A stretch of DNA of 64,000 bases from assembly GCA_019638575.1 (NCBI GenBank), contig JAHBTN010000013.1, positions 1-64,000 on the forward strand, in the 5' to 3' direction. A program made the position numbers and the translations under genes. Source of the DNA: Ferruginibacter sp. (lineage in GTDB: Bacteria; Bacteroidota; Bacteroidia; Chitinophagales; Chitinophagaceae). The notes beneath the pieces were generated by a model. It searched no databases and had not been told where the DNA came from. It worked only from the letters and a program-made list of their open reading frames with translations. Below are positions 17,855 through 27,024 of this stretch, one piece after another. Every line of letters begins with the position of its first letter. Position 1 is the first letter of the stretch.

Positions 17855-18080
17855 ACTTTTTTTATTTTGGATAAAGAAGAACGGATTTTTTTTCAAAAAT
17901 AACGATTTATGTTTTTAGAGAGCTGTATTATAGTGTTTTTGATTTTTTAAAGCATTAATATGGGTTGAAATTAACCTTTATCATTTTCTGCAAGTTTATT
18001 AAGTTTTTAAAAGGCTAAATATTGTTTAAACTATTATAGGCATACGGTTTAAAAAAGTAAAATATGCGGTTAAATTAGCT

Positions 18081-18112
18081 TTTGGCGAATCACCCTTTTC
18101 AGGTTAATTTTG
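18081..18112 (+). promoter_or_regulatory. Promoter of lpdA
   Basis: TTTG (18081-18084), 20 bp, then TAATTTTG (18105-18112): an exact match to the Bacteroidota -33/-7 promoter. The predicted 5' leader is about 55 nt. Confidence 0.65.
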
Positions 18113-18174
18113 CACTGTTTTTACAGAAAAGTAAAATCAACAAATCACAAATCAAAAAAATCTAAAACCTTATT

Positions 18175-19563
18175 ATGGCATACGATGTAATAGTACTTGG
18201 CAGTGGCCCCGGCGGTTATCCAGCAGCAATAAGAGCAAGTCAGCTTGGGAAAAAAGTGGCAATAGTTGAGCGTGAAAGCCTTGGTGGTATTTGTTTAAAC
18301 TGGGGATGTATTCCCACAAAAGCATTGTTGAAAAGCGCCCAGGTATATGAATATGCAAAACATTCCAATAATTATGGTATTAAAATAGATAACCCGTCTG
18401 CCGATTTTGGCGGCGTTATCAGCCGTAGCCGTGGCGTAGCCGATAAGATGAGCAAAGGCATACAGTTTTTGATGAAGAAGAATAAGATTGAAGTGGTGAT
18501 GGGCAATGGTAAACTTATTGCCACCAATAAACTGGAAGTAACAGCAGCCGATGGAAGCAAACAGGTACTTGAAGCAAAAAATATAATTATTGCAACCGGT
18601 GGCCGTGCAAGAGAATTACCCAGCATGCCTATTGATAAGAAGAAAATTATTGGCTATCGTGAAGCAATGTCATTACAGCAGCAGCCCAAAAGCATGATTA
18701 TTTGCGGCAGCGGCGCCATAGGAAGTGAGTTTGCTTATTTTTACAACAGCCTGGGTACTAAAGTTACCATGGTGGAGTTTATGCCACGCCTTGTACCGGT
18801 AGAAGATGAAGAGATAAGCAAAGAACTGGAAAAGCAATTTAAGAAACAGGGCATGACGATTATGACAAGCGCTGAAGTTACAAGTGTTGATACAAGCGGT
18901 GCCGGCGTAAAGGCAAAAGTGAAAACAGCAAGTGGCGAACAAACCCTGGAAGCTGATATTTTATTAAGCGCCGTTGGTGTGGTGGCTAATATTGAAAACA
19001 TTGGCCTTGAAGCATTGGGAATTAAAACCGAAAAAGGAAAAATAATTGTAGATGCCAATCAGCAAACAAACGTGCCGGGCATTTATGCCATTGGCGATTG
19101 TACACCCGGGCAGGCCCTTGCACATGTTGCCAGCAAAGAAGGTATCAATGCTGCCGAACATTTAAGCGGCCACCATCCCGAACCGATGGACTACAATAAT
19201 ATACCCGGATGTACCTATTGCCTGCCCGAAATTGCAAGTGTGGGTTATACCGAAAAAGCGGCTAAGGATGCCGGTTACGAAGTGAAGGTTGGTAAGTTTC
19301 CATTTGTTGCAAGTGGTAAAGCAGTTGCTGCCGGCGCCACCGAAGGTTTTGTAAAAATTATTTACGATGCCAAATATGGCGAACTATTGGGTTGCCACAT
19401 GATTGGATTGAATGTAACCGATATGGTGGCTGAAATTGTGGTTGCCCGAAAACTGGAAACCACAGCTCATGAAATATTAAATGCAGTGCATCCTCACCCA
19501 ACCATGAGCGAAGCGGTAAAAGAAGCTACTGCAGCGGCTTATGGCGAGGCAATAGATATTTAA
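18175..19563 (+). CDS. lpdA: Dihydrolipoyl dehydrogenase (E3)
   Basis: An FAD enzyme that reoxidises dihydrolipoamide in 2-oxoacid dehydrogenase complexes. FAD-binding GSGPGGYPAA at residues 9-18, redox-active disulfide Cys40/Cys45 in GGICLNWGCIPTK, NAD-binding GSGAIGSEF, and the C-terminal catalytic HPHPTMSE at about 439-446. Length (462 aa) is standard. It stands alone with its own promoter and terminator; the E2 subunit at 45428 is a possible partner elsewhere in the window. Confidence 0.96.
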   Translation: MAYDVIVLGSGPGGYPAAIRASQLGKKVAIVERESLGGICLNWGCIPTKALLKSAQVYEYAKHSNNYGIKIDNPSADFGGVISRSRGVADKMSKGIQFLMKKNKIEVVMGNGKLIATNKLEVTAADGSKQVLEAKNIIIATGGRARELPSMPIDKKKIIGYREAMSLQQQPKSMIICGSGAIGSEFAYFYNSLGTKVTMVEFMPRLVPVEDEEISKELEKQFKKQGMTIMTSAEVTSVDTSGAGVKAKVKTASGEQTLEADILLSAVGVVANIENIGLEALGIKTEKGKIIVDANQQTNVPGIYAIGDCTPGQALAHVASKEGINAAEHLSGHHPEPMDYNNIPGCTYCLPEIASVGYTEKAAKDAGYEVKVGKFPFVASGKAVAAGATEGFVKIIYDAKYGELLGCHMIGLNVTDMVAEIVVARKLETTAHEILNAVHPHPTMSEAVKEATAAAYGEAIDI

Positions 19564-19605
19564 ACATCACCAACTTGTTTTTGATGTTGTTTTTAAAACG
19601 GATAC

Positions 19606-19636
19606 AAAAAATCCCACTTAACAGTGGGATTTTTAC
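19606..19636 (+). terminator. Terminator of lpdA
   Basis: ATCCCACT and AGTGGGAT form a perfect 8-bp stem with a 4-nt loop, flanked by AAAAA before and TTTTT after, so it can act in both directions. The convergent phosphatase gene ends 58 bp further on. Confidence 0.85.
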
Positions 19637-19693
19637 TTTTATTAGTTGCTGTTTAATTTTTATTTGCGTGTTATCTTTTATTGTTGAAGCGTA

Positions 19694-20476
19694 TCAAAAC
19701 CCAATAAGGCTATTCCATTTTATTTTATCCCTTTCTTCGGCATTTACTCTTTTACCATTCCATAAAGCATTTTCCCAATCGCCGTAGGTGGCATTGGGCA
19801 GCATTATGTATTTACTGCCAAAATATGTTTGCACTTTGTCAACATTGGCATTTCTTTCTGCTACCCCTTTATTGTAAAACAAGTCGTCAAAATCATTCAG
19901 GTTATCGCCCAGCAATAATACCACGTTATAATTTTTTTCTACTGCCAGCCTTCTCGATTCTTTGTCGCTTGTATTTCCTTTAGCTATTACGTGTACTTCA
20001 TCGGCATTAGGGAAGCCTTGCTGGCGAAGGTTTATAATGGTGGCAGCTTTTTCATCTTCTTTTCGGTTGGTAATATAAAAGCATTGTACGCCGTGCTGTG
20101 CAGCATAGTTAAAAAATTCTACCGACCCGGCCAGTGGCTTCGCCTGTGCAAGGCTTACCCATATTTTCCAGGTGCTGTCATTATAAGTACGGTTGTTAAG
20201 TATATCTTTTGCAGCATCGGGGCTGTTATCTAGTATTGTTTCATCAATATCTGCAATAATAGCCAGCGGCATGCTGTCTTTATTGGTTCTTAAAATTTCT
20301 TCTAGCCTTAACCGTGCCAGGCTAAAAGCCTGGTAGCACAATGCCCTGTATTCGCCACTTTGCTGCTGCCATATTACACTGTTGATATTGTATTGAGATG
20401 GTTTATGATTTTTGTCTTGTGCAGTTAAGGACAAACCTGCTACAAGCAGAAATGCAGTAAATAGTTGACGCATCAT
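19694..20476 (-). CDS. HAD-family acid phosphatase, e(P4)/class C type
   Basis: 260 aa. Signal peptide 1-20 ends TAQ, a signal peptidase I site; unlike Haemophilus e(P4) there is no lipobox Cys. The HAD nucleophile motif DIDET lies at 76-80, YITNRKE is motif II, and LLLGDNLNDF is the acidic motif. Family members release phosphate from nucleotides such as NMN and other monoesters in the periplasm. Convergent with lpdA. Confidence 0.87.
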   Translation of the reverse strand: MMRQLFTAFLLVAGLSLTAQDKNHKPSQYNINSVIWQQQSGEYRALCYQAFSLARLRLEEILRTNKDSMPLAIIADIDETILDNSPDAAKDILNNRTYNDSTWKIWVSLAQAKPLAGSVEFFNYAAQHGVQCFYITNRKEDEKAATIINLRQQGFPNADEVHVIAKGNTSDKESRRLAVEKNYNVVLLLGDNLNDFDDLFYNKGVAERNANVDKVQTYFGSKYIMLPNATYGDWENALWNGKRVNAEERDKIKWNSLIGF

Positions 20477-20699
20477 ATTTTTTAATTTAAATTTTTAAAT
20501 GGTTACGAAGTTGCAAATTTAATAAGTACAGGCCAGTTAAAGCAAGAATGCCACATGTTAACATTCAGTTTATAGTATTTAAATTTATTATAAGGTTTGG
20601 TTACGGCAAATATTTTACATTCTAAAACCAGTACCTGTAAAAAATCATAAAAAAATGAAAGCAAGAACTTAACTTTAAGGAATGTAAAATTTAGCGTTC

Positions 20700-21065
20700 A
20701 TGAATTTTAAACCTAAATCTATACGTCCGTTTATAGGTGCAAAAGACTTTGATGTTTCAAGACGTTTTTACCTTGACTTGGGATTTGAAGAAACAAATAT
20801 TAGCCACAATTTATCGGTATTTACAACCGGAAACATGGCTTTTTACCTGCAGGATGCTTATGTAAAAGACTGGATTGAAAACACTATGATTTTTTTGGAA
20901 GTTGAAAATGTGGAAGAAGTTTGGAACCGGCTTAATGATTTAAACCTTATGGATAAATATAAAAATATAAGGCTTGTACCCATCAAAACAAATGATTGGG
21001 GCCGTGAATGTTTTATCATCGACCCATCGGGGATTCTCTGGCATTTTGGAGAATTTTTTAAATGA
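20700..21065 (+). CDS. VOC (glyoxalase/bleomycin-resistance fold) protein
   Basis: 121 aa, one VOC domain: IRPFIGAKDFDVSRRFYLDLGFEE at the start and FIIDPSGILWHFGEF at the end, the usual closing strand. The expected metal ligands are not all plain, so an enzyme or a binding protein are both possible. No linked resistance gene. Confidence 0.8.
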   Translation: MNFKPKSIRPFIGAKDFDVSRRFYLDLGFEETNISHNLSVFTTGNMAFYLQDAYVKDWIENTMIFLEVENVEEVWNRLNDLNLMDKYKNIRLVPIKTNDWGRECFIIDPSGILWHFGEFFK

Positions 21066-21181
21066 TAGTAATACGCTCACATTATACTATGGTATTGGAT
21101 TTTATTTCAATGATTGCATTTACAGTATCAAAAAAAATTTTTATCAGCTTTAAGTAAATAAACGCTATTAAAATATCTACT

Positions 21182-21298
21182 ATGAATAAATTAGTAAGAG
21201 GATTAATTGCATGGTATGGTGCAAAAAAATTAGGGCGTGGATGCTTTGGAACAGTTTTAGTTTTTATAATAATCTGGGTGGCGCTAAAAAACTGCTGA
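21182..21298 (+). CDS. Small single-helix membrane protein (38 aa)
   Basis: ATG at 21182 and TGA at 21296. An amphipathic or basic first half (NKLVRGLIAWYGAKKLGRGC) is followed by one hydrophobic helix (FGTVLVFIIIWVAL). The architecture is plausible for a real small protein of this phylum, and the codons resemble those of neighbours. Convergent with the small membrane gene at 21310. No homologue could be checked, so moderate confidence. Confidence 0.5.
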   Translation: MNKLVRGLIAWYGAKKLGRGCFGTVLVFIIIWVALKNC

Positions 21299-21309
21299 TA
21301 GTTAAAAAT

Positions 21310-21576
21310 TTATAATGTAAGGTACATGCCTAATAGGATAAAACAGGCAAGATGTACAGCAGTTATAATCCAGTAAGATTTATCTTTTTTTACAGCCAGG
21401 TAAATACTTCTTAAAAAGAAGAATATAATTACCGGTAAACTGATGGCTGCCACCATCAACCCCGTTGAAATATCATTAGCGCCTCTTTTGGGCAGTTTAT
21501 CAGTGATAAGAAAAGCAGCTAATACAGCAATATATAATGCAAGGGTAAAAAAGATTGCCGGCCATTTTGTTTTCAT
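21310..21576 (-). CDS. Small three-helix membrane protein (88 aa)
   Basis: Three hydrophobic segments (about 5-23, 38-57, 67-86) separated by short charged loops, one containing AVKKDKSYW. No recognised domain. It starts 22 bp after the stop of the arginase-fold gene on the same strand and may be cotranscribed with it. Confidence 0.65.
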   Translation of the reverse strand: MKTKWPAIFFTLALYIAVLAAFLITDKLPKRGANDISTGLMVAAISLPVIIFFFLRSIYLAVKKDKSYWIITAVHLACFILLGMYLTL

Positions 21577-21598
21577 ATAATTTTTTTAGGTGAATGTA

Positions 21599-22657
21599 TT
21601 ATCGTTGTTCTTGCGATAATTCCTTAATGAAATCGCTTACCAGGTAACTAATAAGTTTTCCCGTAGCATCATTTTTTCTTCCATCGGCTAATTGGGTGGC
21701 TCCTTCACAAATGTGCAGGTAAGCAACTTTTGCATCCTGAGCAGTAAAGGTTACAAATTTTCTTGCATGCAAAGTACTAATGCCGTTAGGAGTAAGGTTA
21801 TTGCTAAGCGTATCTTCAATACAGCTAAGGTCAATATCAATGCCTGTATAACTGTCTTCGGTAAAGCCGGTTGCATGTGCTACCGCCTGTATAAAATTTT
21901 TACGTTCGTGTAAAAAAATATCTTCGTATGTGATATAATCTACAAATGGGTTATTATGTATATCCATTAATATACTTTGGGCAATATAATTTTCATGCAG
22001 TCCCACCAGGCAATATTTCCCCAGGTACCCGTCTTCTTCCGCATAACGAAAAGCGTTGTCATTATGCCTTCCATTGGTAACAGCATACCCGCTGTGGGCA
22101 TCCAGGTTTATACAGTTTATTTGTGATAGCGGTATTGCTTCGGCTTTATATAATCCTTTAGCTACCCCTTTAATTATTGGATAGGCATTATTGTGGCCAC
22201 CACCAATTACAATTGGAATTTTTTTGGCGCTTGCAATAACTTTTATAATACTTTCCACCTCATCATCAATTATATTAATAGCATGTTGGTATGCATTTAT
22301 CTTTTCTTCGTCATTATAAGCATTGTTCTCAATAAGAAATTTTATATCACCAAAATCAAAATGGCCCAATAACAAAATATTTTCTCCACTCATAAAATCG
22401 TTACTCTGTGTATTGAGAAAAGCATGTAAAAACGACAGCCAGGCAGTATCGGTGCCACCAATGCCATTATTCCCTTTTACACCAAAATCTTCGGGGATCC
22501 CCAGTAACACATATTTTGCTGCAGATTCTTCTATCACTTCCGGCCACTCCTGCCCCGGTTTTATATATTGTATACGCTCACCGGTTTTTGTTTCATAACG
22601 GTGTATTCTTGTTAGCGATAAGATATCTTCCTTTGAATAAAATTTGAAATGTTTCAT
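21599..22657 (-). CDS. Arginase/formimidoylglutamase-fold protein
   Basis: 352 aa ureohydrolase fold. Metal-site elements: GGGH with His155, LDAH with Asp186 and His188, and GIDIDLS with Asp274 and Asp276. The canonical DAHxD motif reads DAHSG, so the second Asp, normally a ligand of one Mn ion, is Gly190. Likely annotations are formimidoylglutamase (HutG, histidine breakdown) or a related arginase family member; no hut genes are adjacent. Reduced or altered metal binding is possible. Confidence 0.75.
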   Translation of the reverse strand: MKHFKFYSKEDILSLTRIHRYETKTGERIQYIKPGQEWPEVIEESAAKYVLLGIPEDFGVKGNNGIGGTDTAWLSFLHAFLNTQSNDFMSGENILLLGHFDFGDIKFLIENNAYNDEEKINAYQHAINIIDDEVESIIKVIASAKKIPIVIGGGHNNAYPIIKGVAKGLYKAEAIPLSQINCINLDAHSGYAVTNGRHNDNAFRYAEEDGYLGKYCLVGLHENYIAQSILMDIHNNPFVDYITYEDIFLHERKNFIQAVAHATGFTEDSYTGIDIDLSCIEDTLSNNLTPNGISTLHARKFVTFTAQDAKVAYLHICEGATQLADGRKNDATGKLISYLVSDFIKELSQEQR

Positions 22658-22799
22658 TGAGGGAAGTTAATTAAATTCTTTATATGGCTTTTAAAAAGGA
22701 TTTTTTTATGTAACATTTTTTCGTTACCGAAACCAATTCATTAACAGCTATTTATCAAATAAAAATTGTCGTTGGCATAGCATTTGTAAATGTGGCGGT

Positions 22800-23357
22800 A
22801 TGAAAAAACATACTTTAATATCAGCAATTTTATTAGGAGCAGGCTTAAGCCTTGGCACTATTAGTAAGGCGCAAGGCCCCGTGGAGCCTGTGCAAAAAGG
22901 TTCAGTAACATTTAATGCAGGTGTAGGTATCGGTAACGAGTACAACAGCAATTATTACAATTCGGCATTTGGCACAAAAGCAGCCATTGAGGCAGGCCTT
23001 TGGCAGGCAGGGCCGGGTGTTATTACACTTGGCGGCGAAGTGGGTGCATCATTTTCAAATGGCAGCAGCAGGTACAATGATTATAAAACACATACCATTA
23101 TAGTTGCAGGCCGTTCTGCCTGGCACCACGGCTGGAACGTAAAAGGATTGGATACATATGCAGGCCTTTCTGCCGGCGCCGGGTTCAATAATTACAAATA
23201 CTACAAAAACGGCACAGTTAAAGAGAGTGAAGTAATTCCGGTATTTGGCGGCTTTGTAGGTGCCTCTTATTTTGTAACTCCTACTTTTGGTTTTAATATA
23301 GAAGCCGGTTATGATATTACCCAAATACAAGGTGGTATAATTCTAAAACTGAAATAA
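22800..23357 (+). CDS. Predicted small outer-membrane beta-barrel protein
   Basis: 185 aa. Signal peptide 1-24 (cleavage near SKA-QG). The mature part has regularly alternating hydrophobic/polar strands with Gly and aromatic residues (GVGIGNEYNS, GVITLGGEVGASF, GGFVGASYFVTPTFGFNIEAGYDI) and ends on a strand. It resembles OmpW/OprF-like eight-stranded barrels found widely in Bacteroidota. Function unknown. Confidence 0.75.
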   Translation: MKKHTLISAILLGAGLSLGTISKAQGPVEPVQKGSVTFNAGVGIGNEYNSNYYNSAFGTKAAIEAGLWQAGPGVITLGGEVGASFSNGSSRYNDYKTHTIIVAGRSAWHHGWNVKGLDTYAGLSAGAGFNNYKYYKNGTVKESEVIPVFGGFVGASYFVTPTFGFNIEAGYDITQIQGGIILKLK

Positions 23358-23370
23358 AGTTTATACGTTG

Positions 23371-23378
23371 TAATTTTG
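23371..23378 (+). promoter_or_regulatory. Bacteroidota -7 box upstream of nagA
   Basis: TAATTTTG matches TAnnTTTG exactly, 16 bp before the ATG. No clear -33 element; the leader would be very short. Confidence 0.4.
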
Positions 23379-23394
23379 CTGCCATAATTTTTTT

Positions 23395-24504
23395 ATGGCA
23401 GCATTTAAAGCATTTATACCGGGTAAGCTATTTACAGGAAACGATTGGCTTTACAATCATGCAGTAATAACAAGTGCCGATAAAATAACAGATGTTATTC
23501 CGGTTGCAGAACTGCCACCTGATATAGAGAAGGAAGTGCACACCAACAGTATACTTGCCCCTGCATTTATCGACCTGCAAATTTATGGCGCTTATGATAA
23601 ACTGTTAGCTGTATATCCAAATACAGAATCATTAAGTTTATTAAATACTTATTGTAATAAAGGCGGGGCTGCATTTTGCATGCCCACTGTTGCCACCAAC
23701 AAGCTTTCTGTTTTTTATACATGTATGGATGCTGTACGGCAGTACTGGCAACAGGGAGGCAATGGTATTGCAGGCCTGCATGCCGAAGGCCCCTGGATTA
23801 GTAAAGAAAAAAGAGGTGCACATATTGAATCGTTGGTTTATAGGCCAACAATAAATGAAGTGAAGGAATTTTTAGAATACGGAAAAGATGTTTTAAAAAT
23901 AATTACCCTGGCGCCAGAAACCTGCAACAAGGATATTGTAAAGCTGATACATGATTATGGCGTTAAAGTTTTTGCCGGCCATAGCAATGCAGATTATGAA
24001 ACCGCCATGCAGGCCTTTGATGATGGCATTGATGCCGTTACACATTTGTACAATGCCATGAGTCCTTTACAACATCGAAATCCGGGCCTTGTTGGCGCAG
24101 CATTTAATCATAAAAAAGTAATGGCAAGTATTATTGCCGACGGTTACCATGTTGACTATGCAGCCATCAGCATTGCACATAAAATAATGGGCAATAGGTT
24201 ATTTGCTATAACCGATGCCGTTACCGGAACTACCGAAGGCTATTACAAACATACATTAGAAGGCGACAGGTACACAGCCGATAACATACTTAGCGGTTCG
24301 GCATTAAACATGTACAAAGCTTTTAACAACCTGGTTACGCATGCCGGTATAGATGTGGCAGATGCTTTGCGTATGTGCAGCCTTTATCCTGCACAGGTAA
24401 TGCAAATGGATGATGTGTATGGAAAAATTGCTAAAGGATACTCCGCAGAAATGGTATTATTACCACAAGGTTTTGAAAATGATGAAGCCGTGCTATTAAG
24501 CTGA
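23395..24504 (+). CDS. nagA: N-acetylglucosamine-6-phosphate deacetylase
   Basis: 369 aa amidohydrolase that makes glucosamine-6-phosphate in amino-sugar recycling. Motifs: LHAEGPWIS (metal-binding H-x-E), FAGHSNADY, THLYNAMSPLQHRNPGLVGAAF and the catalytic-Asp region ITDAVTGTTEG. Length is standard. No nagB or transporter is adjacent; it probably serves cell-wall or chitin-derived sugar recovery. Confidence 0.92.
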   Translation: MAAFKAFIPGKLFTGNDWLYNHAVITSADKITDVIPVAELPPDIEKEVHTNSILAPAFIDLQIYGAYDKLLAVYPNTESLSLLNTYCNKGGAAFCMPTVATNKLSVFYTCMDAVRQYWQQGGNGIAGLHAEGPWISKEKRGAHIESLVYRPTINEVKEFLEYGKDVLKIITLAPETCNKDIVKLIHDYGVKVFAGHSNADYETAMQAFDDGIDAVTHLYNAMSPLQHRNPGLVGAAFNHKKVMASIIADGYHVDYAAISIAHKIMGNRLFAITDAVTGTTEGYYKHTLEGDRYTADNILSGSALNMYKAFNNLVTHAGIDVADALRMCSLYPAQVMQMDDVYGKIAKGYSAEMVLLPQGFENDEAVLLS

Positions 24505-24677
24505 TTTAATTCTATTAGTCTTTTTAAAAATTTTTACAATCATTTTTAATTTGATATAATACATGATATGATTAGGGGTTTTACACTATTTTAATTCTGC
24601 CTGTTATCTTGCATAATTAAAATGCTATGCCTATTTTCATGCAGCCAAAACAATATTTACATCATTAAATTAAAATT

Positions 24678-25676
24678 ATGCGTTGGTTAAAAATATTGCT
24701 GTACATTATTGGAGTTTTAATCATTGTTATTTTATTTGGCCCACGGCCTGCCACTCCCAAGTACGATAAAGCCATGCCTGTGGTACCTGCCTTAAACGGG
24801 CTTGACCAATATATTGCCAACAACGAAGCACAGCATAAGTTAAGGCCCGATAACCAGGCAAGGGTTGTATGGGCAAATGACAGCAACAAAACAAAAACAG
24901 AATATGCTATCGTTTACCTGCATGGATTTACTGCTTCGCAGGAAGAAGGAAACCCAACGCATCGTGAAGTGGCAAAAACTTTCGGCTGTAATTTGTATTT
25001 ATCAAGATTAGCCGAGCATGGGCTTGATACGGTTGAAAACATGGTTAACCTTACGCCTGATAATTATTGGGAGAGCGCCAAACAAGCCTTGGCAATTGGT
25101 AAGCAGTTAGGCAATAAAGTGATATTAATGGGCACCAGCACCGGTGGCACTTTGGCTTTACAGCTTGCAGCTACTTATCCCAACGATGTAGCTGCACTCA
25201 TACTTTATTCGCCTAATATTGCTATCAATGATCCCAATGCATGGATGATGAACGACCACTGGGGTGTGCAGATTGCAAGGCTGGTGAAAGGCGGTAAATA
25301 TAATATTGCAGAAGATACAAGGCCTGCATATAAACAGTACTGGAGCAATGTGTACCGGCTTGAAGCCGTAGCAGCGCTGGAAGAACTTTTAGAAACAACC
25401 ATGAACAAAGAAACATTTGCCAAAGTAAAACAACCGGTATTGCTTTTATATTATTACAAAGATGAGCAGCACCAGGATGATGTAGTGAAAGTAAGTGCAT
25501 TAAAAAAAATGTTTACCCAGTTAGGAACTGATACCGCTTTACGCAGGGCTGTTGCAATGCCCAATACCGGTAACCATGTTTTAGGCTCTCACCTAAAATC
25601 GAACGACCTGGCAGGTGTAGAAAGAGAAACAAAAAAATTTTTAGAAGAGGTTTTAAAGTTGAAACCGGTACAATAA
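24678..25676 (+). CDS. Membrane-anchored alpha/beta hydrolase
   Basis: 332 aa. One N-terminal membrane helix (residues 3-20), then an alpha/beta hydrolase domain: LHGFTASQEEGNPTH (oxyanion region), the nucleophile in MGTSTGG at Ser154, DEQHQDDVV near the acid residue, and GNHVLGSHL with the His. Similar to carboxylesterase/thermostable monoacylglycerol lipase-like enzymes. Substrate unknown. Confidence 0.82.
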   Translation: MRWLKILLYIIGVLIIVILFGPRPATPKYDKAMPVVPALNGLDQYIANNEAQHKLRPDNQARVVWANDSNKTKTEYAIVYLHGFTASQEEGNPTHREVAKTFGCNLYLSRLAEHGLDTVENMVNLTPDNYWESAKQALAIGKQLGNKVILMGTSTGGTLALQLAATYPNDVAALILYSPNIAINDPNAWMMNDHWGVQIARLVKGGKYNIAEDTRPAYKQYWSNVYRLEAVAALEELLETTMNKETFAKVKQPVLLLYYYKDEQHQDDVVKVSALKKMFTQLGTDTALRRAVAMPNTGNHVLGSHLKSNDLAGVERETKKFLEEVLKLKPVQ

Positions 25677-25713
25677 AAAATGCTGTATTATTTTTTATTG
25701 GATTGCATTTTTT
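25671..25713 (+). terminator. AT-rich terminator with alternative stems
   Basis: CAATAAAAAA pairs perfectly with TTTTTTATTG (25691-25700), and AAAAAATGC pairs with GCATTTTTT (25705-25713). The two stems are mutually exclusive. Weak base composition makes efficiency uncertain. Confidence 0.45.
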
Positions 25714-26015
25714 ATGTAGATAGTGATTTGTAAGGTGCATTTTAAATTCTTAAAACACCGTTGTATGAAAATTCTGCCTACTTACATGCAAGTTGCTATG
25801 TATTAGGTCGTACTTACGGTAAATAAGTTTAATATTTATGCATATGCGTAAAGTAATACTTTGTTTCTTTTTTAATTACGATATTTTCAAATTACACAAT
25901 AGCAACGAACAGGGTATATTTAATCCCTATATTCTGAAATCGTAAATGCTTTGGTCGTTGGGAATAATTTTATAACTCACAATCTAATATGCTTAACTTA
26001 TCATAATTCTAATCA
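25714..26015. other. Intergenic region without a recognised feature
   Basis: About 300 bp of AT-rich sequence. No convincing ORF, hairpin or exact promoter match was seen. Confidence 0.5.
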
Positions 26016-26417
26016 GTGGATGAGCCTAATAGTAATATCGAAATTGTTAAATCACTCTATGAAGCTTTTGCAGCAAAGGAAATAAACAAAATCCTGGATT
26101 TACTGCATAAGAACGTTGAATGGGGTGAACCTGATAACCCTTATAATCCTGCAGGAGGAACAAGATACGGACACAAAGGGTTTTTAGATTGGATAGCCAT
26201 TGGAAAAAAAGCAGAAGAAATTTTGGAGTTGCACCTGGAAAGATTTCTAACTGACAATAATGCGGTAGCAGTTAGTGGACATATGAAATGCAAGGCTCTT
26301 AATACACAAAAAATATATGAATCAGATTTTGTGCATATAATCGTAATTGAAAATAAAAAAATTAAAAAATTCCAGGAATTTTTTGATACCTATATTGCCG
26401 GTGAAGCCTTCAGATAA
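26016..26417 (+). CDS. SnoaL/NTF2-like protein
   Basis: 133 aa with the classic start IEIVKSLYEAFAAKEINKILDLLHKNVEW and a closing FVHIIVIENKKIKKFQEFFDTY, the pattern of SnoaL-like small alpha+beta barrels. GTG at 26016 is used as start; the nearby ATG at 26020 is in another frame. The function of such proteins ranges from polyketide cyclase to ketosteroid isomerase-like binding, so no reaction is assigned. Confidence 0.8.
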   Translation: MDEPNSNIEIVKSLYEAFAAKEINKILDLLHKNVEWGEPDNPYNPAGGTRYGHKGFLDWIAIGKKAEEILELHLERFLTDNNAVAVSGHMKCKALNTQKIYESDFVHIIVIENKKIKKFQEFFDTYIAGEAFR

Positions 26418-26589
26418 ATTAAACAAAAGACTTGCTTAACATTAGACTTTATGCATGTTGAGTAATAATATAGAACATCAATTTATTGTAATTCTATACT
26501 TTAATTTGTGCTTGACTATTCTTACAATTTTAAGGCTTCATCTGAGCCAGACAAAAAAATCTCAACTTTAGTTCTTAATTTCCTCTTTT

Positions 26590-26636
26590 CAGCAATGTCC
26601 CCGGCCACACTCGAAGACAGTGGGGAGACGTTGCTG
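26590..26636. repeat. Imperfect palindrome at the left edge of the island
   Basis: CAGCAATGTC (26590-26599) pairs with GACGTTGCTG (26627-26636), ten pairs including one G-T, then CCC pairs with GGG after a short bulge, around a loop of about 19 nt. The TTGCTGG element recurs in the hairpin at 3689-3712. No T-run follows. Probably a REP-type element. Confidence 0.5.
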
Positions 26637-26894
26637 GAAAGTAGTGGATAGTTTTTTGGAAAATGGGGTGAGTTGCGTATATTTATGAGTTGGCAGCAAG
26701 TGTAAAGGACGACACCACAACGACAAACAGACGACTATAAACTAACTGAAAGCAAACCATTTTGACAGGTGACCAAAGACATAGAAACGATATTACAAAC
26801 GGACAGCATCTAAACCGACACGCTGACCGACCCTATGTTTTTTATTTTTTTCCCACCGCACAAAAAATTTTAAAATTCAGCCACCGCACAATTG

Positions 26895-26925
26895 GCACAT
26901 TGCAAGCCGCACAAGCCAACACACA
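26895..26925 (+). repeat. Left direct repeat flanking the RM island
   Basis: 31 bp whose core GCAAGCCGCACAAG is identical in the right copy at 34080-34111. Overall the two differ by two substitutions and one single-base indel. Both are followed some distance on by ACGGACAAT. A candidate boundary or recombination site of the island. Confidence 0.6.
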
Positions 26926-27024
26926 GACCCAAGCTTGCAAAAGAACCAATTCACCCACCCGCCAAAGACGGACAATAAGGGTGAAAAATCGTATTTTAAC
27001 CGACTAAAATTTGCATTTAACTAA

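Larger units (their letters stand above)
26418..27024. other. Upstream flank of the restriction-modification island
   Basis: A 607-bp stretch without a credible gene. The first 170 bp look like the surrounding chromosome (AT-rich); a large hairpin follows at 26590-26636. From about 26700 the sequence becomes rich in GACAAAC/CGGACA/CCGCACA strings unlike host intergenic DNA, the same style as 34070-34220 beyond the other end of the island. One of two long direct repeats lies at 26895-26925. Short frames here have Thr/His/Arg-biased nonsense composition. Confidence 0.55.

Noticed and set aside
26762..27007. 81-codon ORF before hsdR
   Set aside because: Thr/His/Arg-biased composition from the repeat-like DNA, ends before hsdR, covers the direct repeat; no domain.
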